Shown here: positions 26,395-35,261 of the stretch, in pieces
How positions within the stretch are numbered: position 1 is the first letter of the stretch
How the letters are laid out: each line of letters begins with the position of its first letter
Source: Thermodesulfobacterium geofontis OPF15
Lineage (GTDB): Bacteria > Desulfobacterota > Thermodesulfobacteria > Thermodesulfobacteriales > Thermodesulfobacteriaceae
Length of the DNA stretch: 64,000 nucleotides
Assembly (NCBI RefSeq): GCF_000215975.1
Contig: NC_015682.1
Location: 1,488,001 to 1,552,000, forward strand
Reading direction: 5' to 3'
Notes under the pieces: generated by a model
Told to the model about the DNA's origin: nothing
The model's input: only the letters and a program-made list of their open reading frames with translations
Databases searched by the model: none
Made by a program: the position numbers and the translations under genes

Positions 26395-27554
26395 TTAACG
26401 CCTTTTTCACCCAATTCTAAAAAAGCTTCTGTTTCTTCTATACTTTTTAGTTTTTTTATTAAATCTATTTCTCTGCTTACTTTATCTTTTCTAATAGCAT
26501 GCATAATAGCTATCTCCTCTTCTATAAGCCCTTTTTTATAAAGCTCTATAAGGTCTTGGTCAAAAGTTCTCATTCCAAAAGCACTTCCTTGGGTCATTAC
26601 ATCATAAAAAGTTTTACCCTCTTTTTCCCCAGTCATAATTATTTCTCTAACTCTTAGACTATTATATAAAATATCAAAAATAGGGATTCTTCCGCCTCCA
26701 ATTTTAGGAAGAAGTTTTTGGCCTATAATCCATCTCAAACTACCTGCCAATCTGTATCTTATAGTATGTTCTTCCTCTGGTAAATAAAAACCCAAAATTC
26801 TATTAAGTGTTTGTGATGCACCTATAGTATGTAAAGTAGAAAATACTAAATGCCCAGTTTCTGCTGCAGTTAGAACTATATCCATAGTTTCTCTGTCGCG
26901 AATTTCTCCTACTAATATCACATGAGGAGCTTCTCTTAGAGCTGCTCTTAACCCTTCAGCATAGGAACTAAAATCTGTACCAAGTTCTCTTTGATTTATG
27001 GTAGCTTTTATAGGCTGATGAATATACTCAATAGGGTCTTCAAGAGTAATAATATGAACATTTTCATTTTTATTTATTTCATGAAGAATAGCAGCTAAGG
27101 TTGTGGTTTTCCCTTGTCCTGTTGCACCAGTTACTAAAACAACCCCATATTTTTCTTGGGCAATTTTATAAAATACCTTGGGTAATCCCCAATCTTCTAT
27201 AGATTTAACTTTGCTTTCTAATTTTCTCATTACAATATTATAGGTTCTTTGACGGGAAAATATATTTACTCTAAATCTTGTATCATCATCTAAAAAATAT
27301 GAAAGATCAGCATATCCATCTTTAAGAAGTTTTTTAAATAAATGGGGATTTTCTTTAAGCATATTAAAGGCTATAGTCTCAACTTGAAAGGGAGAAAGTT
27401 TTTCTATAGGAAAATCATCAAAATAAATAGATTTTACTTTTCCATAAACTACAATTTGTAAGGGGTAACCAGAGAAAATAAAAATATCAGAAATACCTGG
27501 TTCTAAGTTAGCTAATCTATAAATTAGCTCTTTAATTTCAAATTCTGTTAACAT
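26391..27554 (-). CDS. PilT/PilU-type pilus retraction ATPase
   Basis: Secretion-type ATPase of the PilT family, cytoplasmic, driving type IV pilus depolymerisation or acting as accessory PilU. An N-terminal PAS-like domain (residues about 1-110) is followed by Walker A GATGQGKTTTLA, the Asp box ITLEDPIEY, Walker B VILVGEIRDRET and the His box GHLVFSTLHTIGA. The canonical PilT AIRNLIRE segment is replaced by a different sequence (NSLRVREIIMTG), favouring a PilU-like role. The length is 387 residues. It follows pilT by 3 bases. No pilB, pilC or pilin gene is in the window, so the rest of the pilus must be encoded elsewhere. Confidence 0.87.
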   Translation of the reverse strand: MLTEFEIKELIYRLANLEPGISDIFIFSGYPLQIVVYGKVKSIYFDDFPIEKLSPFQVETIAFNMLKENPHLFKKLLKDGYADLSYFLDDDTRFRVNIFSRQRTYNIVMRKLESKVKSIEDWGLPKVFYKIAQEKYGVVLVTGATGQGKTTTLAAILHEINKNENVHIITLEDPIEYIHQPIKATINQRELGTDFSSYAEGLRAALREAPHVILVGEIRDRETMDIVLTAAETGHLVFSTLHTIGASQTLNRILGFYLPEEEHTIRYRLAGSLRWIIGQKLLPKIGGGRIPIFDILYNSLRVREIIMTGEKEGKTFYDVMTQGSAFGMRTFDQDLIELYKKGLIEEEIAIMHAIRKDKVSREIDLIKKLKSIEETEAFLELGEKGVK

Positions 27555-27557
27555 TTC

Positions 27558-28649
27558 TTAGCCTGGGATTTCAGTAAAATCAGCAATTTCTTTATCTTGA
27601 ATAAAAGGCAAAAACCTGCTTTTATCTATAGCTTTTATAAAAGCTTCTTCAGGAGAGATATATCCTTTATTTAAATAATCCATAATACAGTCATCTAAAG
27701 ATATCATTCCATATTTTTTGCCTGTTTGAATAAGAGATGGAATTTGATGAATTTTATTTTCTCTTATAAGATTTCTAATGGCAGGGGTGGCTATCATTAT
27801 TTCTACAGCAACTATTCTTCCTGGTTTATCAATTCTTTTAAACATGGTTTGAGAAACAACTGCTCTTAAGGCTTCAGATAAAGATACTCTTATTTGGTCT
27901 CTTTCCTGGGGAGGAAAAGCATCTATTATTCTACTTACAGTTTGAGCTGCACCAATAGTGTGTAAAGTAGAAAAAACTAAATGACCAGTAAGGGAAGCCT
28001 CAATAGCAAGGGCTATAGTTTCTAAATCACGCATTTCACCTACAAGAATTATATCAGGATCTTCTCTTAAAGCTGCTCTTAAAGCATTGGCAAAGCTTTT
28101 TGTATGAACTCCAACTTCCCTTTGATTAATTAAACAATTCTTAGGTTCATGTACAAATTCAATAGGGTCTTCAATAGTAATAATATGGTCATAACGCATT
28201 CTATTCGCGTAATCTATAATCGCTGCAAGAGTAGTTGACTTACCAGCACCTGTAGGACCAGTTACTAAAACTAGTCCTCTTGGTAAAAGTGCAAGTTTAT
28301 TTAAAAGTGGAGGAAGACCTAATTCTTCTACGGTTTTAATTTTATTTGGAATAAGTCTAAAAGCTGCTGCAATACCCTTTCTTTGACGAAAATAGTTAAT
28401 TCTAAATCTCGCAAGCCCAGGAATTTCATATCCAAAGTCTACTTCTCCTTCTTCTTCGAATTTTTTTATAATTTCTTCTGAAGCTATTTCATAAAGCATT
28501 TCTCTTAATTCATCTTCCTCTAATACTTTATACTTAACTCTTTGAAGTTCACCATGGACCCTCAAAAGAGGAGGATTCCCTGCAGAAAGATGAAGGTCAG
28601 AAGCTTGTGTATCAACCATTAATCTAAAAAAGGGATCAAGTTTAGCCAT
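27558..28649 (-). CDS. pilT: Type IV pilus retraction ATPase PilT
   Basis: Hexameric retraction motor for type IV pili, acting at the inner membrane base. Features are the N-terminal MVDTQASDLHLSAGNPPLLR, Walker A GPTGAGKSTTLAA, Asp box ITIEDPIEFVH, Walker B IILVGEMRDLET, His box GHLVFSTLHTIGA and the diagnostic PilT motif AIRNLIRENKIHQI near residue 280. The length of 363 residues is typical. A promoter-like pair ends only about 10 bases before the ATG and there is no clear ribosome site, so the mRNA may be nearly leaderless. It is followed 3 bases later by the PilU-like gene. Confidence 0.93.
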   Translation of the reverse strand: MAKLDPFFRLMVDTQASDLHLSAGNPPLLRVHGELQRVKYKVLEEDELREMLYEIASEEIIKKFEEEGEVDFGYEIPGLARFRINYFRQRKGIAAAFRLIPNKIKTVEELGLPPLLNKLALLPRGLVLVTGPTGAGKSTTLAAIIDYANRMRYDHIITIEDPIEFVHEPKNCLINQREVGVHTKSFANALRAALREDPDIILVGEMRDLETIALAIEASLTGHLVFSTLHTIGAAQTVSRIIDAFPPQERDQIRVSLSEALRAVVSQTMFKRIDKPGRIVAVEIMIATPAIRNLIRENKIHQIPSLIQTGKKYGMISLDDCIMDYLNKGYISPEEAFIKAIDKSRFLPFIQDKEIADFTEIPG

Positions 28650-28658
28650 ATCTATTGA

Positions 28659-28686
28659 TTTATACTTTGATAATTATAAAAGTCAA
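28659..28686 (-). promoter_or_regulatory. Promoter close to the pilT start
   Basis: On the minus strand TTGACT (28686-28681), a 16-base spacer and TATAAA (28664-28659) precede the pilT ATG (28649). Each box matches five of six consensus bases. A start site about 7 bases after the -10 box leaves a leader of only a few bases. This would begin a separate transcript inside the long minus-strand gene run. Confidence 0.5.
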
Positions 28687-28702
28687 TACTTTTAAAGCAT
28701 TT

Positions 28703-29137
28703 TTATAAAATTTTTTGGGTGCTACTTTCTACATGAACTTCCATAGCTTTAGTGATACAAACTGCTACACAAAATTCACAAGCTGTACACTTCTGAGGAT
28801 CGAAAAGAATTTTAAAAGATTCTCTATCCACATAAAGTGCAGATGTAGGACATACAGCTGTACAGCTACCACACTGTATACAAACCTCTTCATTCTTAAT
28901 TATCTGCTGTTCTAAAGGTTTTACTTCAACACCTATCTTTTTTAGATACTCTAAACCATTTTTAACTTTTTCAGGTGTTCCCTCTAATTCCATTATCATA
29001 ATTCCTTCTTTTCCAGGAGTGATAGTTGCTTTTAAAATATTAAAAATTAGGTCATAATCTTTTACTAATTTATAAACTATAGGTTTATCTACAATATCTG
29101 GAGGAAACTTTAAATATAAACCCTTTTTATATATCAA
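28703..29137 (-). CDS. NIL-domain ferredoxin, two [4Fe-4S] clusters
   Basis: A 144-residue protein with an N-terminal ACT-like NIL domain (residues about 1-75, KGLYLKFPPDIVDKPIVYKL onward). A two-cluster ferredoxin follows, CIQCGSCTAVCPTSAL and CTACEFCVAVCITKAM. NIL-ferredoxins of this layout occur in sulfate reducers and methanogens and are linked there to sulfur incorporation into homocysteine together with a COG1900 partner; that partner is not visible here. The gene sits 15 bases after the YcaO-TPR gene, so the two share a transcript. Together they suggest a thiol or sulfide transfer chemistry, which is inference from context. Confidence 0.87.
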   Translation of the reverse strand: MIYKKGLYLKFPPDIVDKPIVYKLVKDYDLIFNILKATITPGKEGIMIMELEGTPEKVKNGLEYLKKIGVEVKPLEQQIIKNEEVCIQCGSCTAVCPTSALYVDRESFKILFDPQKCTACEFCVAVCITKAMEVHVESSTQKIL

Positions 29138-29152
29138 TTTTCTACCTCCTCC

Positions 29153-30895
29153 TTAATTTTTAGAATTAAGAATCCTTTCGCAATATTCTAAACCTCTTTT
29201 AGCCATTGTCAATTCTGGATCAATTTCAAGAGCTTTTTTAAAATAAATTTGAGCAACAGGTAGATAATTAATTGCTTTTAAACAATATCCTATATTTGCA
29301 TAATCAACTGCTGAAGCAGGATTTAGATCTATTGCCCTTGAAAATGCCTCCATAGCTTTTAAATAATTTCCTAACTTATAATAAGCTCTTCCTAAAATAT
29401 TATAAAGTTCTGGAATTTCATCTATTTCTAAAGCCATTGCCACTAAATTTAAAACTTTTTCATATTCTCCTTTTCTAAAATAGGCATCTGCAAGGTGTGA
29501 AATTATGGCTAATTTATCTGCTGGTGGAGGAAAAAATTCTAAAGCCTTTTGATAACAATCTATAGCTTCATTTTCTCTACCTATCTCTTTGTAAATATTC
29601 CCTAAATAAGCCCAGAGATAGTATTTGTCTTTTATTTCTTTTAAAAGAGATAAAAGAAGTTCTTTCAATTTTTCTTTTGGCAAATATAAATTCAAAGTTC
29701 TCACCATTTGGTAAAGATAAGAAATGCGAGTTCTTTCTCTAAAAAGAACTCCAGGAATTATTGCATAAACTGCAGGAATATTTAGTTGAGGATGGGTGAT
29801 ATCTATTAAATAAATTTCGTAACCAATTTCTTTCAATTTTTGGGAAAGATTGAGCATTTCTTCTACATGATCTTCAGAAGATATATTAGGTAGATCTTTA
29901 AGATCAACTTGGTAAGTCCATTCAATAACATTTTTAGCTTCTTCAAGTGTTTTAAATTTAGGAAGTCCACTTTCTACATATTTGCCCTCTGTATCAAAAT
30001 CTCCTGCAAGTTGAGCAACTTCTGTTAAAGCTCTTATTAATGCCCTTTCAGGCGAAGTTGCTGTTCCTGCTGCATACACAATTTCACTCCTTTCAGGATA
30101 GGTAGAAGGATCCATAGCCATTACAGCTACTGTAGGAACTGGCATACCAAAAGTCATATCTCTTATCCACAATTTTATATTTAATCTTTCATAACAATTT
30201 ATTAATTTTTCTCCTTCTCCCTGAATAGAATCTCTTTTTATAGCAGGCATAGGTGCGTTTTTCCTAACAGATAAAGTATTAGTATGTCTTTCTATTAATT
30301 CACATATTGCTTGAACACTTGCTTCAGGATAGGTATTTCCTCCTGCAGAACCATTGTATTCATAAAGAAGCCAAAACCAGTGGAAAGGGATAAATTTTTC
30401 TTTTTGTGTGGCTACTTCAAAAGCTTTAACAAAATAAAAAGGAACTTCTTTTAAATATTTAATAGCTAATTTTTTAATATCTTCCGATTCTTCATCTTCT
30501 ACAGATTTTAAAATTTCATTAAAAGGGATAGCCTTTTCTTTTAATTCCTCAAAAGTACTTAATATCCCCTTTTTTTGAATTTCTTTATAGAAAGAAAATA
30601 AAGAAAATCTTTCCACTAATTCCATAAGCGCACTTGCCTGGGAAAGTGTTTCTGTGCTTCCCTTCCCCATTTGTTTAAAATTTCCGGTAATTTTTTGTCC
30701 ATCTATGTCATAGAGACTTAAATAAATAGGAATCCCTAATCTCCCTTTATCAATTCTTTTAAGCCCCTTATAAATTCTAATTCCTGCTAATTTTAGCCTT
30801 TCTTCTACTTCTTTTACTGTTTCTTCTGGAAATTTAGCCTTATCAGCTATAACTTTTTTAGAACTTTTTAAAAATTTTTCCCTCAATTCTCTCAT
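29153..30895 (-). CDS. YcaO-domain protein with C-terminal TPR repeats (first of two)
   Basis: ATP-using YcaO enzyme fused to a protein-binding domain. The YcaO part (residues about 60-405) shows the ATP- and magnesium-binding elements GKGSTETLSQASALMELVER, GSAGGNTYPEASVQAICELI and AAGTATSPERALIRALTE. The C-terminus lacks the proline-rich end of azoline-forming YcaOs. From about residue 410 there are four TPR units (LGNIYKEIGRENEAIDCY, LGRAYYKLGNYLKAMEAF). I take ATG 30895 as start, behind GGTGG; the codon before it is an in-frame TTG. It leads an operon with the NIL-ferredoxin. YcaO proteins activate amide oxygens for attack by sulfide or amines, so protein thioamidation is possible; the substrate is unknown. 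Confidence 0.85.
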   Translation of the reverse strand: MRELREKFLKSSKKVIADKAKFPEETVKEVEERLKLAGIRIYKGLKRIDKGRLGIPIYLSLYDIDGQKITGNFKQMGKGSTETLSQASALMELVERFSLFSFYKEIQKKGILSTFEELKEKAIPFNEILKSVEDEESEDIKKLAIKYLKEVPFYFVKAFEVATQKEKFIPFHWFWLLYEYNGSAGGNTYPEASVQAICELIERHTNTLSVRKNAPMPAIKRDSIQGEGEKLINCYERLNIKLWIRDMTFGMPVPTVAVMAMDPSTYPERSEIVYAAGTATSPERALIRALTEVAQLAGDFDTEGKYVESGLPKFKTLEEAKNVIEWTYQVDLKDLPNISSEDHVEEMLNLSQKLKEIGYEIYLIDITHPQLNIPAVYAIIPGVLFRERTRISYLYQMVRTLNLYLPKEKLKELLLSLLKEIKDKYYLWAYLGNIYKEIGRENEAIDCYQKALEFFPPPADKLAIISHLADAYFRKGEYEKVLNLVAMALEIDEIPELYNILGRAYYKLGNYLKAMEAFSRAIDLNPASAVDYANIGYCLKAINYLPVAQIYFKKALEIDPELTMAKRGLEYCERILNSKN

Positions 30896-30981
30896 CAATC
30901 CACCAAAAACTTTAAATTTTAAAAAAGTTATAGTATAATTTTTGATTAATTTTCTAAAATATTATATCTCTAATATTAAAA

Positions 30982-32004
30982 ATGAAAATAGCAGTTGCTT
31001 TAAGTGGTGGGATCGATAGTGCAATAACTGCTTACATTTTAAAAGAAAGAAATTATCAACTTATAGGTATTACTTTTGAACTTTTTGAATCTCAAAAGGA
31101 AACTATTGAAAAAGCTAAATATGTTTCTCATTTCCTCAATATACCTCATTATGTTTTAGAGTTAAAAGAATTTTTTAAAAAAGAAATCATCTCTTATTTT
31201 GTAGATTCTTATGCTAAAGGATTAACACCGAATCCATGTGCTTGGTGTAATAGAAAAATTAAATTTGGTAAGGTTTTAGAATGGTCTATTAAAAATTTAA
31301 AAATAGAAAAATTTGCCACAGGTCATTATGTAAAAATAGAAAATTATAAGGGAAACCCTCTTTTAAAAAGAGCAAAGGATAAAAATAAAGATCAATCCTA
31401 TTTTTTAGCCTTGATAGATTGTGAAATTATTCCTTATTTAATTTTCCCCTTAGGAGATTTTACTAAAGATGAAGTTAAATCCTTAGGAAAAAATTTATTT
31501 AAATTTTTGGATTATAAAGAATCACAAAACATTTGTTTTTTAAAAAACAAAACTTTAAAAGAATTTTTATCTACTTATCTCCCAGAAAAAAAGGGCTTTG
31601 TTGTTTATAAAGATAAAATTATAGGTACCCATTCAGGTATCCATTGGTATACTATTGGACAAAGAAAGGGACTTGGAATACCTTTTGGTAAACCTTTATA
31701 TATTATTGATTTAGACTTTAACGAAAATAAAATAGTTTTAGGAGATGAAAAAGATTTATTTTCCAAAGGACTTATTTTAGAGGATCTGAATTTTCACCTT
31801 CCTTTAGATTTATGGACAAATCCTTCAGCTCAGATAAGATATAAAGCGCCTATAGCGAAAGTTAAAGATATAATTAAAAATGATGAAGAATATAAAGTTT
31901 TATTTGAAACTCCTGTAAAAGGGGTAACACCTGGACAAATATGTGTTTTTTATGAAGATGAATTTTTACTTGGAGGAGGTGTAATTAAAAAAGCAATAAA
32001 ATAA
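30982..32004 (+). CDS. mnmA: tRNA-specific 2-thiouridylase MnmA
   Basis: Thiolates U34 of the Lys, Glu and Gln tRNAs. The PP-loop is ALSGGIDSAITA near residue 6. The first catalytic cysteine lies in NPCAWCNRKIKFG and the second in SQNICFL, the pair needed for persulfide chemistry. HYTIGQRKGLGI-like sequence (HWYTIGQRKGLGI) and GVTPGQICVFY complete the family pattern. At 340 residues it is slightly shorter than E. coli MnmA. It is divergent from the YcaO-TPR gene with 86 bases between the starts. AT-rich -10-like boxes occur in that gap on both strands, but I could not assign a firm promoter. Confidence 0.92.
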   Translation: MKIAVALSGGIDSAITAYILKERNYQLIGITFELFESQKETIEKAKYVSHFLNIPHYVLELKEFFKKEIISYFVDSYAKGLTPNPCAWCNRKIKFGKVLEWSIKNLKIEKFATGHYVKIENYKGNPLLKRAKDKNKDQSYFLALIDCEIIPYLIFPLGDFTKDEVKSLGKNLFKFLDYKESQNICFLKNKTLKEFLSTYLPEKKGFVVYKDKIIGTHSGIHWYTIGQRKGLGIPFGKPLYIIDLDFNENKIVLGDEKDLFSKGLILEDLNFHLPLDLWTNPSAQIRYKAPIAKVKDIIKNDEEYKVLFETPVKGVTPGQICVFYEDEFLLGGGVIKKAIK

Positions 32005-32014
32005 TTGTTTTAGG

Positions 32015-32043
32015 TTGACAGAAAAAAGAAAAAAGGTAAGATT
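32015..32043 (+). promoter_or_regulatory. Possible promoter of gatB-mtnA-rex-dut-tRNA operon
   Basis: A perfect TTGACA (32015-32020), a 17-base purine-rich spacer and AAGATT (32038-32043) lie just after the mnmA stop. The -10 match is poor (three of six), so the element is tentative. The gatB ATG at 32067 is preceded by AAAAGGGA. Confidence 0.4.
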
Positions 32044-32066
32044 TTATTTTTAAAAGGGAAAAGTCT

Positions 32067-33497
32067 ATGGAATTTGAAGCAGTAATTGGCTTAGAAGTTC
32101 ATGCTCAGCTTAGTACAAAAACAAAAATGTTTTGTTCCTGTTCCACTAAATTTGGAAATCCTCCTAATACACAAATTTGTCCCGTTTGTACAGGTCTTCC
32201 TGGAGTATTACCAGTAATAAATAAAAAAGCTGTTGAATATGCTTTGAAATTAGCTTTAGCACTTAATTGCAAAATAAATCTAAAATCTATTATGGCTCGT
32301 AAAACTTACTTTTATCCTGATCTTCCCAAAAATTATCAAATTTCTCAATATGAAATACCTATTGCAGAAGGTGGAGCTGTTGAAATTGAAATAAATGGAA
32401 ATAGAAAGAAAATAGGTTTGGTAAGGATACATATGGAAGAAGATGCAGGTAAATTAATTCACGATGAAAAGAAACCTTATTCTTACGTAGATTTTAATAG
32501 AGCCGGGGTTCCTCTTCTTGAAATTGTAAGTGCTCCAGAAATTTCTTCTCCTGAAGAGGCAGTAGTTTATTTAAAAACGTTAAGAAGAATTTTAAGATAT
32601 CTTGAAATATGTGACGGGAATATGGAAGAAGGGAGTCTAAGATGTGATGCAAATGTTTCTGTTAAACCAAAAGGGAGTGATAAATTTGGAACTAAAGTAG
32701 AATTAAAAAATATGAACTCCTTTAAACATATAGAAAGAGCTTTAAGTTATGAAATAAAAAGACAAATAGGTCTTCTTATGGAAGGTAAAGAGATTATCCA
32801 AGAAACAAGACTCTATGATGAGACTACACAAACTACTCATCCTATGAGAGGAAAGGAAGAGGCTCATGATTATTGTTATTTCCCTGATCCAGATTTAATA
32901 GAAATCCAAATAAATGAAGAAATTCTTGAAAAACTTAAAACTGAACTCCCTGAACTTCCTCAAGAAAAAAAAGAAAGATTTTTAAAAACTTATCTTTTAA
33001 CGCCTTATGAAGTGGACATTTTAATTGAAGAAAAAAATTTAGCCGATTTTTTTGAAAAAACAGTAGAAATCTATCCTAATCCTAAGAGCATTTCTAATTT
33101 CATGCTTACAGAAGTTTTAAGGTATTTAAACCGTGATGGAAAAGATATTAGTGAAACAAATCTCAAACCCGAAATTCTTGCTCAATTACTTGATTTAGTA
33201 GAAAAGGGAATAATCTCTATAACCATTGCAAAACAAATTTTTCCGGAGGTATATGAGAAAGGAATTGAACCAAGAAAGATTGTGGAAGAAAAGGGGCTAA
33301 TTCAAGAGAGTTCAGAAGATAAATTGAGATTCATTTGTGAAGAAGTTTTAGCAGAAAATCCTAAAGAAGTAGAAAAATATAGAGCTGGTAAAAAGGGCAT
33401 TATAGGATTCTTTGTAGGACAAGTTTTAAAGAAAACACAAGGTAAAGCAAATCCCAAAATAGTTAATAAAATCCTGACTGAGCTCTTAGAAAAATGA
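32067..33497 (+). CDS. gatB: Aspartyl/glutamyl-tRNA amidotransferase subunit B
   Basis: Kinase-like subunit of GatCAB, which converts Glu-tRNA(Gln) and Asp-tRNA(Asn) to the amide forms. The start MEFEAVIGLEVHAQLSTKTKMF is diagnostic. FCSCSTKFGNPPNTQICPVC holds the zinc cysteines, and RKTYFYPDLPKNYQISQYE, DFNRAGVPLLEIVS and GNMEEGSLRCDANVS follow. The C-terminal helical and YqeY-like tail (KKGIIGFFVGQVLKKTQGKA) is present. The length of 476 residues is complete. gatA and gatC are not in the window. The stop overlaps the mtnA start (ATGA). Confidence 0.95.
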   Translation: MEFEAVIGLEVHAQLSTKTKMFCSCSTKFGNPPNTQICPVCTGLPGVLPVINKKAVEYALKLALALNCKINLKSIMARKTYFYPDLPKNYQISQYEIPIAEGGAVEIEINGNRKKIGLVRIHMEEDAGKLIHDEKKPYSYVDFNRAGVPLLEIVSAPEISSPEEAVVYLKTLRRILRYLEICDGNMEEGSLRCDANVSVKPKGSDKFGTKVELKNMNSFKHIERALSYEIKRQIGLLMEGKEIIQETRLYDETTQTTHPMRGKEEAHDYCYFPDPDLIEIQINEEILEKLKTELPELPQEKKERFLKTYLLTPYEVDILIEEKNLADFFEKTVEIYPNPKSISNFMLTEVLRYLNRDGKDISETNLKPEILAQLLDLVEKGIISITIAKQIFPEVYEKGIEPRKIVEEKGLIQESSEDKLRFICEEVLAENPKEVEKYRAGKKGIIGFFVGQVLKKTQGKANPKIVNKILTELLEK

Positions 33498-34624
33498 AAC
33501 CTTCTTTCTTGAAAAAAGAAATTTTAAAAGAACCTGATAAAGCTGATTCAATAAAAGCTTGGTTCTGGACAGAAAAAGGGCTTTATCTCCTTGATCAGAG
33601 AAAACTTCCTTTAGAGGAAAAATACATTTTTTGTGATAACCTTAACAAAATAAGAACTGCTATCAAAGAAATGGTAGTAAGAGGAGCTCCTGCTATAGGA
33701 ATTTGTTCAGCAATTGGATTTGTTATAGAATTTAAAAATTTTTTATCTTCTTTAAAAAGCGAAGAAATTTTAATTCATAAAGTAGAAGAGGAAATAGGAA
33801 AAATAAGCAATCTTTTAGTTACCGCGCGTCCTACAGCCATAAATCTTTCTTGGGCTGTTTCAAGAATGAGAAAAATTTCCCTTAATTTCCTTGAGAAATT
33901 TAAAGAAAAAATAAATAAGTCTGAACTTAAACAACTTGAAGAGTTACTTGAAAAAGAAGCACTTAAAATATGGAAGGAAGATATAGAAGCTAATTTAGCT
34001 ATAGCTGATTATGGAAAGGATATTCTTCCAGAAGGAGGTATACTCACCCATTGCAATACAGGTGCTTTAGCAACTGGTGGATATGGAACAGCTTTAGGAA
34101 TTATACGAAAATTTTATGAAAAAAATAAAAAGATAAAAATCTTTGTAGATGAAACTCGTCCTTTTTTACAGGGTGCAAGACTTACTGCTTGGGAACTTTA
34201 CAAATTAAAAATTCCTTATACTTTAATTTCTGATAATGCTGCAGGTTTTCTTATGAAAAAAGGAGAAATCTCTGCAGTAATAGTAGGTGCTGATAGAATT
34301 GCAAAAAATGGAGACACAGCTAATAAAATAGGAACCTATTCTTTAGCAGTTTTAGCTAAATTTCACAATATACCTTTTTATGTTGCTGCTCCTTCTTCTA
34401 CTTTTGATTTAAGTATAGAAAAAGGAGAAAAAATTCCTATAGAAATTCGCCCTTCTAAAGAGGTTTTAACCTGTCATAAAAGTAAAATTGCTCCTTCTAA
34501 AGCTAAAGCTTATAACATAGCTTTTGATATAACCCCTAATGAATTAATTTCTGCTATTATAACAGAAAAAGGTATTATCTACCCACCCTATGAAGAAAAT
34601 ATTCCTAAATTTATAACTCCTTAA
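33494..34624 (+). CDS. mtnA: Methylthioribose-1-phosphate isomerase-like protein
   Basis: Isomerises 5-methylthioribose-1-phosphate to the ribulose form in methionine salvage; related aldose-1-phosphate isomerases share the fold. Visible motifs are VVRGAPAIGICSAIG, CNTGALATGGYGTALG with the catalytic cysteine, DETRPFLQGARLTAWEL and GADRIAKNGDTANKIGT with the catalytic aspartate. At 376 residues it is slightly longer than many MtnA proteins because of a charged helical insert (residues about 130-160). Other methionine-salvage genes are not nearby, so ribose-1-phosphate or another substrate cannot be excluded. It is translationally coupled to gatB by a 4-base overlap and followed by rex. Confidence 0.88.
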   Translation: MKPSFLKKEILKEPDKADSIKAWFWTEKGLYLLDQRKLPLEEKYIFCDNLNKIRTAIKEMVVRGAPAIGICSAIGFVIEFKNFLSSLKSEEILIHKVEEEIGKISNLLVTARPTAINLSWAVSRMRKISLNFLEKFKEKINKSELKQLEELLEKEALKIWKEDIEANLAIADYGKDILPEGGILTHCNTGALATGGYGTALGIIRKFYEKNKKIKIFVDETRPFLQGARLTAWELYKLKIPYTLISDNAAGFLMKKGEISAVIVGADRIAKNGDTANKIGTYSLAVLAKFHNIPFYVAAPSSTFDLSIEKGEKIPIEIRPSKEVLTCHKSKIAPSKAKAYNIAFDITPNELISAIITEKGIIYPPYEENIPKFITP

Positions 34625-34631
34625 AGAAATA

Positions 34632-35261
34632 ATGAAAGTAAAAGATACTCCAGAAAATACTTTAGAAAGATTAATTATTTATCTAAAAGTTTTGGAAGCT
34701 CTTGAAAAAAAGAAGATAGATTTTATAAGTTCTGAAGATTTAGCTAAAAATTGTGGTGTAAATTCTGCTCAGTTAAGAAAAGATTTAAGTTTTGTAGGAT
34801 CCTTAGGTACTAAAGGTGTAGGGTATAGTGTTAAAAGTTTAAAATTCAGTCTTAAAAATTTCTTAGGAAGAGCTCAAGAATGGAATCTAATTTTAGGGGG
34901 GTTAAGCCCTTTAGGAATATTTCTTTTGCAAGATAAAATTTTACAAAAAGAAGGATTTTATTTTTTAGCTGCCTTTGATACAAAAGAAGAAAACATTGGT
35001 AAAATATATAATGGCATTATAGTTTATAATCTAAATCAATTACCTCAAGTAGTAAACGTAATAAAAGTAGATATAGGTGTAATTACTGCAGAAGAGAATC
35101 CAGAAATTTTTTTGGAAGCTTTCATAAATCAAGGCATAAAAGCTATTTTAAATCTTAGTAAAGTACCTCTTTTTGTAGAAAATCAAGAAATAAAGATTGA
35201 AAATTTTTCTTTTTCTATGCCTTTAACTAAATTATCTTATTTTTTAAAAAATAGCTTATGA
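34632..35261 (+). CDS. rex: Redox-sensing transcriptional repressor Rex
   Basis: NADH-responsive repressor. The N-terminal winged helix (residues about 1-75) contains NSAQLRKDLSFVGSLGTKGVGYSV, close to the family DNA-recognition pattern. The C-terminal Rossmann domain shows AAFDTKEENIGKIYNGIIVYN and FINQGIKAILNLSKVPLF. The glycine-rich nucleotide loop reads LGGLSPLGIFL instead of the usual GxGNLG, so NADH binding may be altered. The length of 209 residues is normal. It probably controls energy-metabolism genes elsewhere; I did not find a convincing palindromic Rex operator in this window. It overlaps dut by 4 bases. Confidence 0.88.
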   Translation: MKVKDTPENTLERLIIYLKVLEALEKKKIDFISSEDLAKNCGVNSAQLRKDLSFVGSLGTKGVGYSVKSLKFSLKNFLGRAQEWNLILGGLSPLGIFLLQDKILQKEGFYFLAAFDTKEENIGKIYNGIIVYNLNQLPQVVNVIKVDIGVITAEENPEIFLEAFINQGIKAILNLSKVPLFVENQEIKIENFSFSMPLTKLSYFLKNSL

